A DNA stretch of 64,000 nucleotides, taken from contig OZ244825.1 in NCBI GenBank assembly GCA_965220385.1, positions 2,666,001 to 2,730,000 of the forward strand, read 5' to 3'. The stretch comes from PCPOR2b sp965220385 (GTDB lineage Bacteria; Poribacteria; WGA-4E; PCPOR2b). A program made the translations under genes and the position numbers. Below are positions 33,159 to 42,117 of the stretch, piece by piece (within the stretch, counting starts at the first letter, position 1; every line of letters starts with the position of its first letter). The notes beneath the pieces were generated by a model. It was given only the letters and a program-made list of their open reading frames with translations, did no database searches and was not told the origin of the DNA.

Positions 33159-34403
33159 TTACTCATGTCGCAGCGCTTCAGTTGGCATGAGCCGTGCAGC
33201 CTTATAGGCAGGAAGAATACCAAATATTACACCAATAAGCACCGAGGAACAGAAAGCGGCGGCGGCTGCCCATAATGATACAACTGCGGGCCATTCCGTC
33301 TCTTTGATGAGAAACGTCGTGACACCCCATGCAACCACAAAAGTGATGAAGCCACTAATGAAGATCCCGATCAGTCCTCCAGAAACGCTCAGGACAACTG
33401 CTTCAATTAGAAACTGCTGCAGAATATCGCGGTGTCTCGCGCCCACGGCTTTGCGTAACCCAATTTCGCGTGTACGTTCCGTAACGGAAACGAGCATGAT
33501 ATTCATGATACCGATACCGCCGACCAATAGCGAGATACTCGCGACACCGCCGAGCAGAATCTTGAGGACCTGACTCACTTTCCCGACCTGCTCCAGAACT
33601 GCCTTTGCGGTGTAAAATTCAAAATGCTCTTCAGAGCCGTGTCGGCGACGCAGGGTAATCATCACTTCCGCCAGTGCCTGATCCACCTTTTCAAAACTCT
33701 CCGCTTTCATCCACAATTCAAATCCCCGCTTCTGATTGCCGATGAAACGGGTCCACATTGTGGTAAATGGAACAATCAACTTTTCATCCCATCCGCCCGT
33801 CGCCATTCTGTCGCCTTTCTCCTCCATGACGCCAACGACGGTAAACCGCTGCCTACCGATCTTCAACTCTTGACCGATTGGATCCGTTTTACCGAATAAA
33901 TCCTCCTGAACCTTTGTGCCAATCACGACTACCGATTCGTTCCGATTCAGATCTTCTTGTTGGAGAAAACGCCCCGATTGGACATACCAATTGTGCACCT
34001 CTTGATAGAGCGGTGTAACACCCTCGAAGCGAAAATGCTTCGTCTCTCCTTTGTAGGATATAGGTTGCGCCATTGTATCAATCTCCCCCGTGATGCTTTT
34101 CACTGACGGACAGGCCATCATAATTGCATCAATGTCTTCGTATTCGAGATACGCTGGGGATTTATTCCGGATCCATGTGCCATCTTCCCTCTGAATCCAG
34201 CTCCGCCGGAAACAGATAATTAAATCGGATCCACCCATCCGTTCAAATTCCGCCAAGACCAGAAACTTTGCCCCGTCACCAATCGAGACCATACCGACCA
34301 CCGCAGAAATACCAATGATGATACCGAGCATCGTCAGTAGAGACCTAAGCTTATTCCGTCTCAGGGCAGCTAATCCAATGAACAAGCTCTGTATGATTTG
34401 CAT
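33159..34403 (-). CDS. MacB-like ABC transporter permease (FtsX/MacB_PCD)
   Basis: 414 aa. One N-terminal TM segment (LLTMLGIIIGISAVVGMVSIG) is followed by a MacB-type periplasmic core domain (about residues 45-270) and three C-terminal TM segments. The family motifs ISLLVGGIGIMNIMLVSVTERTREIGLRKA (family signature region) and GILPAYKAARLMPTEALRHE at the end are present. It forms the membrane part of a mechanotransducing export or lipoprotein-handling system. No ATPase partner is adjacent, so it must pair with one elsewhere. Confidence 0.9.
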   Translation of the reverse strand: MQIIQSLFIGLAALRRNKLRSLLTMLGIIIGISAVVGMVSIGDGAKFLVLAEFERMGGSDLIICFRRSWIQREDGTWIRNKSPAYLEYEDIDAIMMACPSVKSITGEIDTMAQPISYKGETKHFRFEGVTPLYQEVHNWYVQSGRFLQQEDLNRNESVVVIGTKVQEDLFGKTDPIGQELKIGRQRFTVVGVMEEKGDRMATGGWDEKLIVPFTTMWTRFIGNQKRGFELWMKAESFEKVDQALAEVMITLRRRHGSEEHFEFYTAKAVLEQVGKVSQVLKILLGGVASISLLVGGIGIMNIMLVSVTERTREIGLRKAVGARHRDILQQFLIEAVVLSVSGGLIGIFISGFITFVVAWGVTTFLIKETEWPAVVSLWAAAAAFCSSVLIGVIFGILPAYKAARLMPTEALRHE

Positions 34404-34705
34404 TCAACTCTCCCGCATCTTTTGGGTTGACCCCTGTTTATACATTCAGACGGAATTTAGTGTCTAAGGATTAAGAATCACCCTTCGCGGGACCGATTCA
34501 ATGGAGCAGATCCAGTAAGGTTCACGTTATCGCACCTATCGACATTCAATTCAGCGGTATTGGCGCAAGCTTCTCCGAGTTAGTTTCCGTCTTATTTCTT
34601 TTTCAAAGTGGTTTCATACTTGGCGGGGTAACCGATAGGTAGCTGTGCTTAGCACTACGTATAGATTATAGCACGATTCACAAAGGATTGGAACAACATT
34701 CTTAA
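34404..34705. other. Intergenic region between divergent genes, nothing further seen
   Basis: This 300-bp spacer holds no reading frame with a ribosome-binding site and no obvious repeat. The plus-strand promoter for the VOC gene begins at 34706. Confidence 0.5.
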
Positions 34706-34734
34706 TTGACACTACCTCGAATCTCTGGTAAAAT
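34706..34734 (+). promoter_or_regulatory. Sigma70 promoter of the VOC/aminotransferase unit
   Basis: TTGACA (34706-34711), 17-bp spacer, TAAAAT (34729-34734), 57 bp before the VOC start codon. Confidence 0.7.
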
Positions 34735-34791
34735 GCGCAGCCGTAGTGAATGGACTAATTTTCTGATGACCTGCAATCTTCAGGAGGCGGC

Positions 34792-35259
34792 ATGAAAATC
34801 ACCGGTGCACATCACACCAGTTATACGGTTTCTAACCTTGACCGCTCGCTTGAATTCTACGTAGGACTGCTCGGCTGCGAGGTGATTTGGCGACGCGAGA
34901 ATCGGGACCAATACTTCCGCGATATTGTGGGCTACCCCGACAGCGTTGCGCAGATGGCAATGTTGAGTGTTCCCGGTTCACCCCATGCCATTGAGTTAAT
35001 TGAGTACGTTATCCCACGGGGTATCGCCGCCGATGTCCGCACCAAAAACGTGGGCAGTTCACACATGGCATTTTTCGTTGAGGACCTGCGTGCAGCGTAT
35101 GAAGAATTGTGCGCTGTGGGCGTGAAGTTCCGTTCGCCGCCCGTCAAGATTTCAGCAGGTGCAAATAGAGGGGCTTGGGCGGTTTATATGACCGATCCAG
35201 ACGGCATTACAATGGAACTTTTTCAGCCACCGAATCCGGAAACAGAGCATAATGCGTGA
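34792..35259 (+). CDS. VOC-family (glyoxalase/dioxygenase fold) protein
   Basis: 155 aa. The vicinal-oxygen-chelate signature shows at ITGAHHTSYTVSNLDRSLEFYVGLLG (metal His near residue 6), HAIELIEYV in the middle, SSHMAFFVEDLRAAYEEL starting the second beta-alpha-beta-beta-beta unit, and YMTDPDGITMELFQP with the final Glu ligand. Enzymes of this build include lactoylglutathione lyase, methylmalonyl-CoA epimerase and extradiol dioxygenases. AGGAGG precedes the ATG. It is followed closely by the aminotransferase gene and probably shares its transcript. Confidence 0.88.
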   Translation: MKITGAHHTSYTVSNLDRSLEFYVGLLGCEVIWRRENRDQYFRDIVGYPDSVAQMAMLSVPGSPHAIELIEYVIPRGIAADVRTKNVGSSHMAFFVEDLRAAYEELCAVGVKFRSPPVKISAGANRGAWAVYMTDPDGITMELFQPPNPETEHNA

Positions 35260-35321
35260 GCGATAGCCTCACGGAATCACAAGAGGGCTTAAAAAAGTTA
35301 GTAGAAAATAAGGGAGATAAG

Positions 35322-36662
35322 ATGGACAAGCAAGTATTGCAAAACTCACTGGATAGCTTGGTCACGGAATATGTGGCTAACAACCCTCGCTCACGGGAGA
35401 TGTCCGAACGGGCAAAGGCATCGTTGCCGGGTGGCAACACACGTACCGGCGCGTATATGCATCCCTTCCCGATTTACATAGAGCGTGGTGAAGGCGTCTA
35501 TTTCTATGACTTAGATGGTCATCGCCTGTTAGATTTCGTCAACAACAATACAGCCTTGATTTTGGGGCACGCTCATCCTGCGATCGTCGAAGCACTCCAA
35601 GACCGTGTGGCGAAGGGAACAGCGTTTTCTCGACCGACAGCCCTTGAAGTGGAGATGGCGGAACTGCTGCGGGAACGGGTGCCCTCCCTGGAACGGATTC
35701 GCTTCTGTAGCTCTGGAACTGAAGCGGTACTGAACGCACTGAGAGTCGCACGAGGTTTCACGGGAAAACGTAAAATTGCCAGATTTGAAGGGGCATACCA
35801 CGGCGTGGGTGAATACGCGTTAGTTAGCTATGTTCCGCCGTTAGGACCAGAATTGGGTTCCGCTGACCGTCCTGCATCAGTTCCTTCGACAGCTGGACTT
35901 TCGCCAGCAGTCCTCGAAGAGGTGGTCGTATTGCCATTTAATGACGCAGATGCTTGCGCGGAGATTATCAATGAGAATGCCGATGACTTGGCGGCTGTTA
36001 TTATAGATCCGCTGCACACAGGTGCGGGTACCTGCCTTCCAGTCGATGGTTTCCTACCCCGCCTCAGAGAACTTACGACGCAGGTAGGGGCGCTGCTGAT
36101 TTTTGACGAGATTATCAGTTTCAGGGCTTCCCCGGTTGGCGCACAGGGACTTTACGGCGTGAAACCGGATTTGACGTGCATGGCAAAGGTTATCGCAGGC
36201 GGAACGGCGGGCGCGGCTTTCGGCGGGCGCGCTGATGTCATGGAGTTGTACGATCCCACCTCTGGTGCGAAGATTCCTCAGTCGGGGACCTACAATGCGA
36301 ATCCCATCGCTACCGTCGCCGGACTCGTAACGCTCCAAACAATGACGCCGGAGGCGTACGAGAAAATCGGTGTCCTGACCCAGCGGTTGGAAGCAGGATT
36401 AGAATCTGTGTTTGCGGAAGTAGGGGTCGAAGCTCAGGTCACTGCGGTTGGATCGCTTTTCCGGGTTCACTTTCTGCCGCGCCGTCCACAGAACTATCGG
36501 GAAGCTGCACAAGACGACAAGCTATTGCAGGATTATCTCTTCTTCTGGCTCTTGAACCATGGGATTCATTGGACGAACGGTGGGAATGTGTCACTCCCGA
36601 TGACAGAGGAACATATCGACAGGTTGGTGTCAGAGGTTCGGGCTGCGTTCCAACAGTTCTAA
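35322..36662 (+). CDS. Class III aminotransferase, glutamate-1-semialdehyde-aminomutase-like
   Basis: 446 aa from the ATG at 35322, which has AAGGGAGAT 5-6 nt upstream; an earlier GTG at 35256 is possible. The PLP-fold features are LPGGNTRTG at the start, FCSSGTEAVLNALRVAR, IDPLHTGAG, LLIFDEIISFR with the cofactor Asp, and the Schiff-base Lys in LTCMAKVIAGG. Relatives include HemL, but HemL belongs in tetrapyrrole clusters. This copy, coupled to a VOC protein, is more likely a catabolic aminomutase or transaminase. Confidence 0.85.
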   Translation: MDKQVLQNSLDSLVTEYVANNPRSREMSERAKASLPGGNTRTGAYMHPFPIYIERGEGVYFYDLDGHRLLDFVNNNTALILGHAHPAIVEALQDRVAKGTAFSRPTALEVEMAELLRERVPSLERIRFCSSGTEAVLNALRVARGFTGKRKIARFEGAYHGVGEYALVSYVPPLGPELGSADRPASVPSTAGLSPAVLEEVVVLPFNDADACAEIINENADDLAAVIIDPLHTGAGTCLPVDGFLPRLRELTTQVGALLIFDEIISFRASPVGAQGLYGVKPDLTCMAKVIAGGTAGAAFGGRADVMELYDPTSGAKIPQSGTYNANPIATVAGLVTLQTMTPEAYEKIGVLTQRLEAGLESVFAEVGVEAQVTAVGSLFRVHFLPRRPQNYREAAQDDKLLQDYLFFWLLNHGIHWTNGGNVSLPMTEEHIDRLVSEVRAAFQQF

Positions 36663-36737
36663 GACATGGTAGATGTCTAAGTAGAGTGCCCGTACGGTTG
36701 TCCTATTCACAGGGCGTTGGTACGCGCTAACAGGCAC

Positions 36738-36799
36738 AAAAAAGGCTCATGCTAAGAGATCGCGCAACCGAAACTTTGCACTTTCTTTTTTCATGAGCC
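36738..36799 (-). terminator. Intrinsic terminator of the fab cluster
   Basis: GGCTCATG (36744-36751) and CATGAGCC (36792-36799) form the outer stem. An inner GTGCAA/TTGCGC pairing shortens the loop. On the minus strand the stem is followed by a run of T, 55-110 bp past the fabF stop. Confidence 0.6.
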
Positions 36800-36853
36800 G
36801 ATAGTGGAACACTTAACTCTTTGTTAAATTGTGTCTATCCAGAGACTCGAATT

Positions 36854-38095
36854 TCACGCCACATATTTTCGGACGGCGATGGATGTGTTGTGTCCACCGA
36901 ATCCGAACGCGTTCGACAGTGCGACTTGGATATTTGCAGACCGTCCTTGATTCGGCACACAATCCAAATCACATTCCGGATCTGGGTTTTCGTAGTTGAT
37001 TGTTGGCGGAATGTAGTCGTTTTCCATCGCACACAAGGTAGCAATCAACTCGACCGCCCCAGCAGCACCAAGCAGGTGACCGATCATAGATTTCGTCGCA
37101 CTCATGGCAACGCGATTGGCGTGGTCCCCAAACAGCGACTTGACAGCCAGTGTTTCCGCGATATCGCCGGACGGCGTTGAGGTGCCGTGGGCATTGATAT
37201 AATCAACGTCTCCTGGTGCAATTTGGGCATCTTTGAGCGCCAATTCCATTGACTTGGCAGCACCTTCTCCGTTTTCGCTCGGGTGCACCATGTCATACGC
37301 GTCCGCACTCATCCCGTAGCCAACAATCTCGCCGTAGATAGGTGCATTGCGTTTCAATGCGTGTGATAGGGATTCTAAAACGAGTACGCCCGCTCCCTCA
37401 CCCATGACAAACCCATCACGCTCTTTATCAAATGGACGGCTTGCCCGCTGCGGTTCATCGTTACGCGTGGACATCGCACGCATCGCACAGAATCCGGCAA
37501 AACTCAATGGAGTAATAGCGTCCTCTGAGCCACCGGTAAACATCACATCGGCGTCGCCACGTTGGATGATCTTAAACGACTCCCCAATAGCGTTGTTCGC
37601 GGTTGCACAAGCGGTAACCGATGCAAAATTAGGTCCCTTGAGTTTCAAGTGGATAGAGATCTGGCCAGCAGCCATGTTGATGATCTCGTACGGTACAAAG
37701 AAAGGACTGACCCTTCTCGGTCCTTTTTCCATCAAGAGTCGGTGATTTTCTTCCAGAACACCGATACCACCGATCCCGGATCCAACGCCGACCCCAACGC
37801 GGTAAGGATCTACTGAAGAAAGATCGAGATTCGCCTCCTGTTGAGCCTGGATTGCAGATACCAGTGCATATTGGATAAACCGTGGCAAGCGCGCTGCAGC
37901 CTTCGGTGGAAGATATGCCTTCGGCGCAAACCCTTTGATTTCGCCTCCAATTTGTGTGCGAAAATCCTGCGGATCAAAATGTGTAACACGATCAATACCA
38001 CTTTTGCCTACCGCAATAGATTCCCAAAACTCATCTTTGGTATTGCCTGCAGAACAGACAACTCCCATTCCAGTGACAACGACTCGAGCCCCCAC
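36854..38095 (-). CDS. fabF: 3-oxoacyl-[acyl-carrier-protein] synthase II
   Basis: 413 aa KAS II, the elongating condensing enzyme of type II fatty acid synthesis, joining malonyl-ACP to acyl-ACP. The catalytic triad is C163 (VTACATANNAIG), H303 (NAHGTSTPSGD) and H340 (KSMIGHLLGAAGA). A GTG start at 38095 follows GAGAGGTA. Last gene of the fab block, 161 bp after acpP. The C-terminal FGFGGHNTSIAVRK is the usual KAS ending. Confidence 0.97.
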   Translation of the reverse strand: MGARVVVTGMGVVCSAGNTKDEFWESIAVGKSGIDRVTHFDPQDFRTQIGGEIKGFAPKAYLPPKAAARLPRFIQYALVSAIQAQQEANLDLSSVDPYRVGVGVGSGIGGIGVLEENHRLLMEKGPRRVSPFFVPYEIINMAAGQISIHLKLKGPNFASVTACATANNAIGESFKIIQRGDADVMFTGGSEDAITPLSFAGFCAMRAMSTRNDEPQRASRPFDKERDGFVMGEGAGVLVLESLSHALKRNAPIYGEIVGYGMSADAYDMVHPSENGEGAAKSMELALKDAQIAPGDVDYINAHGTSTPSGDIAETLAVKSLFGDHANRVAMSATKSMIGHLLGAAGAVELIATLCAMENDYIPPTINYENPDPECDLDCVPNQGRSANIQVALSNAFGFGGHNTSIAVRKYVA

Positions 38096-38256
38096 GAATA
38101 TACCTCTCTCGCATTAGAAATATAGGGATAAATTGGTAGAAAGGAAACGTGTGCTAATACATAACCATAGGTTGATAGCACACATTCCCAGCCAAGAAGC
38201 AAAATACCGTCTACCGGACGGGTAAATGCGACACTCAGACAGAGCAAATATAACTT

Positions 38257-38490
38257 TTAGGCATTCTCATCTAGGTAATCAAGTGCCTGTTGCACAGTAC
38301 GAATCTTTTCAGCTTCGCTGTCCGGAATTTCGATATCAAATTCCTCTTCAAGCGCCATGATCAATTCCACTGTATCCAACGAATCAGCACCCAAATCATC
38401 CATAAACGAAGCATCAGGCTTAACCTGTTCTTCGTCAATCTGTAACTGATCTGCAATCATCTTGATAATTCGATCTTGATCTATTGCCAT
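38257..38490 (-). CDS. acpP: Acyl carrier protein
   Basis: 77 aa, acidic four-helix protein. The 4'-phosphopantetheine attachment site is S37 in LGADSLDTVELIM. AGGAGGATAA precedes the ATG. It carries the growing acyl chain for FabF/FabG/FabH/FabD, all encoded beside it. Confidence 0.98.
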   Translation of the reverse strand: MAIDQDRIIKMIADQLQIDEEQVKPDASFMDDLGADSLDTVELIMALEEEFDIEIPDSEAEKIRTVQQALDYLDENA

Positions 38491-38536
38491 TGATTTATTA
38501 TCCTCCTAAGTTATTGAAAATCGTATATAGAGTCAC

Positions 38537-39277
38537 CTACATAAACATACCACCGTCAACTTGGACAGCTTGCCCGGTGATGTATCGGGCGGTATCCGAT
38601 GCCAAAAACAGTGCAGTTTCTGCAACATCCTCTGGTGTGCCGAAACTGCCCGCTGGAATCATTTCTAACATTTTCTGCTGATCTGCTTCCGATATTTTTT
38701 CTGTCATCTCAGTTGTGATAAAACCGGGGGTAATGGCATTCACCGTAATTCCACGGCTACCGACCTCTTTCGCAACAGATTTTGTCAAGCCAATTATCCC
38801 GGCTTTAGAAGCGGCATAGTTCGCTTGTCCGGCATTTCCTGCAATTCCCACAACCGATGAGATATTAATGATTCGCCCACCTCTTTGGCGCATCATTGGA
38901 CGGGTAACAGCCCGCATACAGTACGCGGTACCGGTGAGATTGGTTTGTATGACCGCATCCCAGTCCTCATCCTTCATTCGCATGAATAAAGTATCGCGAG
39001 TAATTCCAGCATTATTTACAAGGATATCCACACGGTCAAATTCCTGCAGCGTCAAATCCACGAGTGCCTCTACATCGGCTTTGTTGGAAATATCGGCTTG
39101 CGTTGATTTCGCGTTTCCGCCTTCGCCTGAAAGTGATTCAGCGATAGCAGCAACACCTTCAGCGGAACGTGAACAGAGCATCACACTTGCTCCTTCTTGG
39201 CAGAACTTTCGAGCAATCGCTTCCCCAATTCCGCGCGATGCACCTGTTACAATCGCTACTTTATCTTTAAGTGTCAT
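38537..39277 (-). CDS. fabG: 3-oxoacyl-[acyl-carrier-protein] reductase
   Basis: 246 aa SDR. NADPH-binding TGASRGIG (residues 11-18), NNAG (88-91) and the active-site S141, Y154, K158 (YAASK). It reduces 3-oxoacyl-ACP in fatty acid elongation. It starts 4 bp after fabD and lies 46 bp before acpP, so is clearly in one operon. The C-terminal ITGQAVQVDGGMFM is the usual FabG end. Confidence 0.97.
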   Translation of the reverse strand: MTLKDKVAIVTGASRGIGEAIARKFCQEGASVMLCSRSAEGVAAIAESLSGEGGNAKSTQADISNKADVEALVDLTLQEFDRVDILVNNAGITRDTLFMRMKDEDWDAVIQTNLTGTAYCMRAVTRPMMRQRGGRIINISSVVGIAGNAGQANYAASKAGIIGLTKSVAKEVGSRGITVNAITPGFITTEMTEKISEADQQKMLEMIPAGSFGTPEDVAETALFLASDTARYITGQAVQVDGGMFM

Positions 39278-39281
39278 TTAA

Positions 39282-40256
39282 TCAACCCTTATACACTAGA
39301 CCCATTGCTTTATCAAGGCTTTGGGGATCTTCTACATTCAGACAAATCGCTTCCCGAAGGGTACGGCGTACCATTCCAGAAAGCACTGTGCCAGGTCCTA
39401 CCTCCACAAAGTGTGAGATACCAGCAGCGCCGATAGTCCGTATTGATTTCTCCCACTGAACAGCGGAGGTTACTTGCGCTATCAGCAAGCGGCGGATCTC
39501 ATCCGTAGTTTTTACAACGTCGCCTGTTACGTTAGCAACCACCTGAACTCTTGGATCGCTGAATTGAAAGTCATCAATTACAGCTTGAAGCTGTTCCTGT
39601 GCTGGCCCCATCAATGCAGAATGAAATGCTCCGCTCACTTCAAGCTGGACGCAACGTTTGGCACCGGCAGCTTTCGCACTATCCATGACCGCTTCAACAG
39701 CGGCGGTGTTGCCAGAAACAATTAGTTGTCCGGGACAGTTGTAGTTACCGATTTGAACCACGCCGTCAGACGATGCAGCTTCACAGAGATCTTGTAATGT
39801 TCCTTCATCCAATCCTAAAATTGCAGCCATCGTGCAAGCTTGTTGCTGGGACGCGTCCGCCATGACTTGGGCTCGATATTCGACCAACTTCAGCGCATCG
39901 GCGAATGAAAGTACATCGGCGGCAACAAGGGCGGAATACTCACCGAGGCTATGACCAGCGACAGCACGGGGTGCAATGCCCTGCTCATGCAAGACACGTA
40001 ATGCTGCTACGCTGCATGCGAGAACTGCTAGTTGTGTGTTTTCGGTCTGTTTCAGCGCCTCCGCGGGTCCTTCAAAGCAGAGCTGGCTCAGCTTCCGACC
40101 CAAGATCGTGTCTGCCTCGTCAAAGGCCCTACGCGCTGTGGCGTATTCTTGGGACAGCTCCAACCCCATTCCCACTTTTTGAGAACCTTGACCGGGGAAG
40201 AGAAAAGCGATTGGATCCCCGAATGTTTTTGACGAGGGTTCGGTCATATCAGACAT
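39282..40256 (-). CDS. fabD: Malonyl-CoA:ACP transacylase
   Basis: 324 aa. It has FLFPGQGSQKVGMG at the N-terminus, the nucleophile S103 in GHSLGEYSAL and the catalytic H212 in SGAFHSALM. It transfers malonyl from CoA to ACP. It ends 4 bp before fabG and starts 22 bp after fabH. Confidence 0.97.
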   Translation of the reverse strand: MSDMTEPSSKTFGDPIAFLFPGQGSQKVGMGLELSQEYATARRAFDEADTILGRKLSQLCFEGPAEALKQTENTQLAVLACSVAALRVLHEQGIAPRAVAGHSLGEYSALVAADVLSFADALKLVEYRAQVMADASQQQACTMAAILGLDEGTLQDLCEAASSDGVVQIGNYNCPGQLIVSGNTAAVEAVMDSAKAAGAKRCVQLEVSGAFHSALMGPAQEQLQAVIDDFQFSDPRVQVVANVTGDVVKTTDEIRRLLIAQVTSAVQWEKSIRTIGAAGISHFVEVGPGTVLSGMVRRTLREAICLNVEDPQSLDKAMGLVYKG

Positions 40257-40278
40257 GAGACATAAATTTATAGTTCGT

Positions 40279-41268
40279 TTAGAGCTTGATCAGGGTGCTT
40301 CCCCACGTTAGCCCAGCACCGAAGGTAACCAGCAATACCAAGTCACCCGGCTTAGCTCGTCCGGACCGGAGAGCTTCGTCAAGTGCAACGATGGTGGTTG
40401 CAGCAGAGGTATTGCCATACTTATCAACGTTGATATATACTTTCTTTGGGTCAACCCCAAGCCGCTCGCCAACAGCTTCGATGATACGAATATTTGCCTG
40501 ATGCGGAATAAGCAGGTCGATATCGTCAACCGTTATTCCTGCCATATCCAATGCACGTTGGGCAGCTTCTGGCATAATACGGGTGCCGAGTTTGAACACC
40601 TCTCGCCCGCGCATTTTGATTGCATGCTGTCTGTTATCAATGGTTTCATGGCTGGCTGGAAGGCGCGTACCACCGGCGGGCATCCCCAACAGATCTGTAT
40701 CGGCATAGTCACCATCGGATCCAATATAGGATGCCAGGATCCCTTTTTCCTCATCGGTCCCCTGCACGATTGCAGCACCCGCTGCATCTCCGAACAAGAC
40801 GCAGGTATTTCGGTCTTCCCAATCGAGTATTTTATTGAAGACTTCTCCACCAACGACCAAGATTGTTTTGTAACGTCCAGATTGGATCATCCCATCGGCA
40901 AGGTCAAGCGCATAGATAAACCCTGCACAAGCCGCCGACAGATCGAAAGCGCAAGCATTCTTAGCACCAATTCCTTGCTGCACATAACACGCTGTTGAAG
41001 GGAAAAATGTATCTGGGGTCGCCGTGCCAACGATGACCATTTCAACATCAAGCGGATCAATATCAGCAGCTTTAATAGCTTGGCGAGATGCCCGAACACA
41101 TAAATCCGAGGTCGCCATATCGGAATCGGCGATTCGACGCTCGACAATACCGGTTCGCTGTCGAATCCATTCATCGGTGGTGTCGACCAGTTTCTCTAAG
41201 TCAAAGTTGGTTAAGATTTCCTCCGGTAGGTATGCCCCTGTCCCGGTGATTGCTGCGTGTCGAGCCAT
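40279..41268 (-). CDS. fabH: 3-oxoacyl-[acyl-carrier-protein] synthase III
   Basis: 329 aa. The initiating condensing enzyme, using acetyl-CoA (or branched acyl-CoA) and malonyl-ACP. Active site is C114 (SAACAGFIYAL), H256 (LLIPHQANIRII) and N286 (YGNTSAAT). The C-terminus LLVTFGAGLTWGSTLI is typical. It follows rpmF by 68 bp. The plsX gene that often sits between rpmF and fabH is absent here. Confidence 0.97.
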   Translation of the reverse strand: MARHAAITGTGAYLPEEILTNFDLEKLVDTTDEWIRQRTGIVERRIADSDMATSDLCVRASRQAIKAADIDPLDVEMVIVGTATPDTFFPSTACYVQQGIGAKNACAFDLSAACAGFIYALDLADGMIQSGRYKTILVVGGEVFNKILDWEDRNTCVLFGDAAGAAIVQGTDEEKGILASYIGSDGDYADTDLLGMPAGGTRLPASHETIDNRQHAIKMRGREVFKLGTRIMPEAAQRALDMAGITVDDIDLLIPHQANIRIIEAVGERLGVDPKKVYINVDKYGNTSAATTIVALDEALRSGRAKPGDLVLLVTFGAGLTWGSTLIKL

Positions 41269-41336
41269 TATGATAGCGTCCTTTTCGGTTTCAGCTGTTA
41301 TTCAATCCGACAATTGAAGCTGATGATGGTATTGGA

Positions 41337-41522
41337 TTAAATTTCTTCAGCTGTTTTCACCACAACCCGCCCGTTATAGTATCCACAACTCGGACAAACA
41401 CGATGAGATAGGATTGTTTCGGAACAGTGGGGACATGTTGAGACAAATTTATCCCCGAGTGCATGGTGGCTTCTTCGCATTCGTTTTTTTGATTTTGAAG
41501 TTCGACGTTTTGGATGTGCCAT
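41337..41522 (-). CDS. rpmF: 50S ribosomal protein L32
   Basis: 61 aa. MAHPKRRTSKSKKRMRRSHHAL is the diagnostic L32 N-terminus; the four-cysteine zinc ribbon is CPHC and CPSC (C+ form). Linkage yceD-rpmF-fabH is widely conserved in bacteria. Confidence 0.97.
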   Translation of the reverse strand: MAHPKRRTSKSKKRMRRSHHALGDKFVSTCPHCSETILSHRVCPSCGYYNGRVVVKTAEEI

Positions 41523-41571
41523 AGGTCATCTCCTTATTACCATAGAATTATGTATTTTGGAATCAGAGAAA

Positions 41572-42117
41572 TCAGTTTTTAAGTGCGCTGTCAGACCGAT
41601 CCAAGAGATCCGCCAGAGCGGCAAATGGAGAGGAACTTTCTTCGGAGATATGACAATCACAGTTAACGACATTAAGGTTTTGTCCACATTGTGGACACAA
41701 CCCCTTACACGTCTCTGAGCAGAGGGGCCAATTTGGAATTTCGAGTATAAGGCTTTGCCGGACCTCCTCAGATAAATCGATTGTATCTCCCAAATAATAT
41801 CGCTCGCCGGTGTCCGCCTGCCACGGGTCTGAAGAGACGGCGGCGTCTGCTGGATAAAACTGGACTTCAATGTCCCCCGAGATACTGGTTGCAAATGGTT
41901 CAACGCAGCAACGACACTCGACCTCAAGTGATGTTGAAAAACTCCCTTTCGCGTAGACATCTTCCACGCGTCGTGAAAGTTGGAGTTGTCCGTGAATCTC
42001 CCCAACAAACTGTGCTTCTTCTAACTCGAGTTCAATTTCCGCTGGAGGAACCGAGACCTCATACCGTGCAGATTGGTTGTCGAAAATCTCTCTAACAATA
42101 AATTCGAGCGTTTTCAC
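41572..42117 (-). CDS. yceD: DUF177 / YceD-family protein
   Basis: 181 aa. The N-terminal beta-rich half contains VECRCCVEPF, and the C-terminal half has the family Cys cluster LCSETCKGLCPQCGQNL followed by NCDC. It is encoded just before rpmF, the usual place. YceD has been linked to 23S rRNA/ribosome assembly in some bacteria and plants. It overlaps the end of lysC by 4 bp (ATGA), indicating translational coupling. Confidence 0.9.
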   Translation of the reverse strand: MKTLEFIVREIFDNQSARYEVSVPPAEIELELEEAQFVGEIHGQLQLSRRVEDVYAKGSFSTSLEVECRCCVEPFATSISGDIEVQFYPADAAVSSDPWQADTGERYYLGDTIDLSEEVRQSLILEIPNWPLCSETCKGLCPQCGQNLNVVNCDCHISEESSSPFAALADLLDRSDSALKN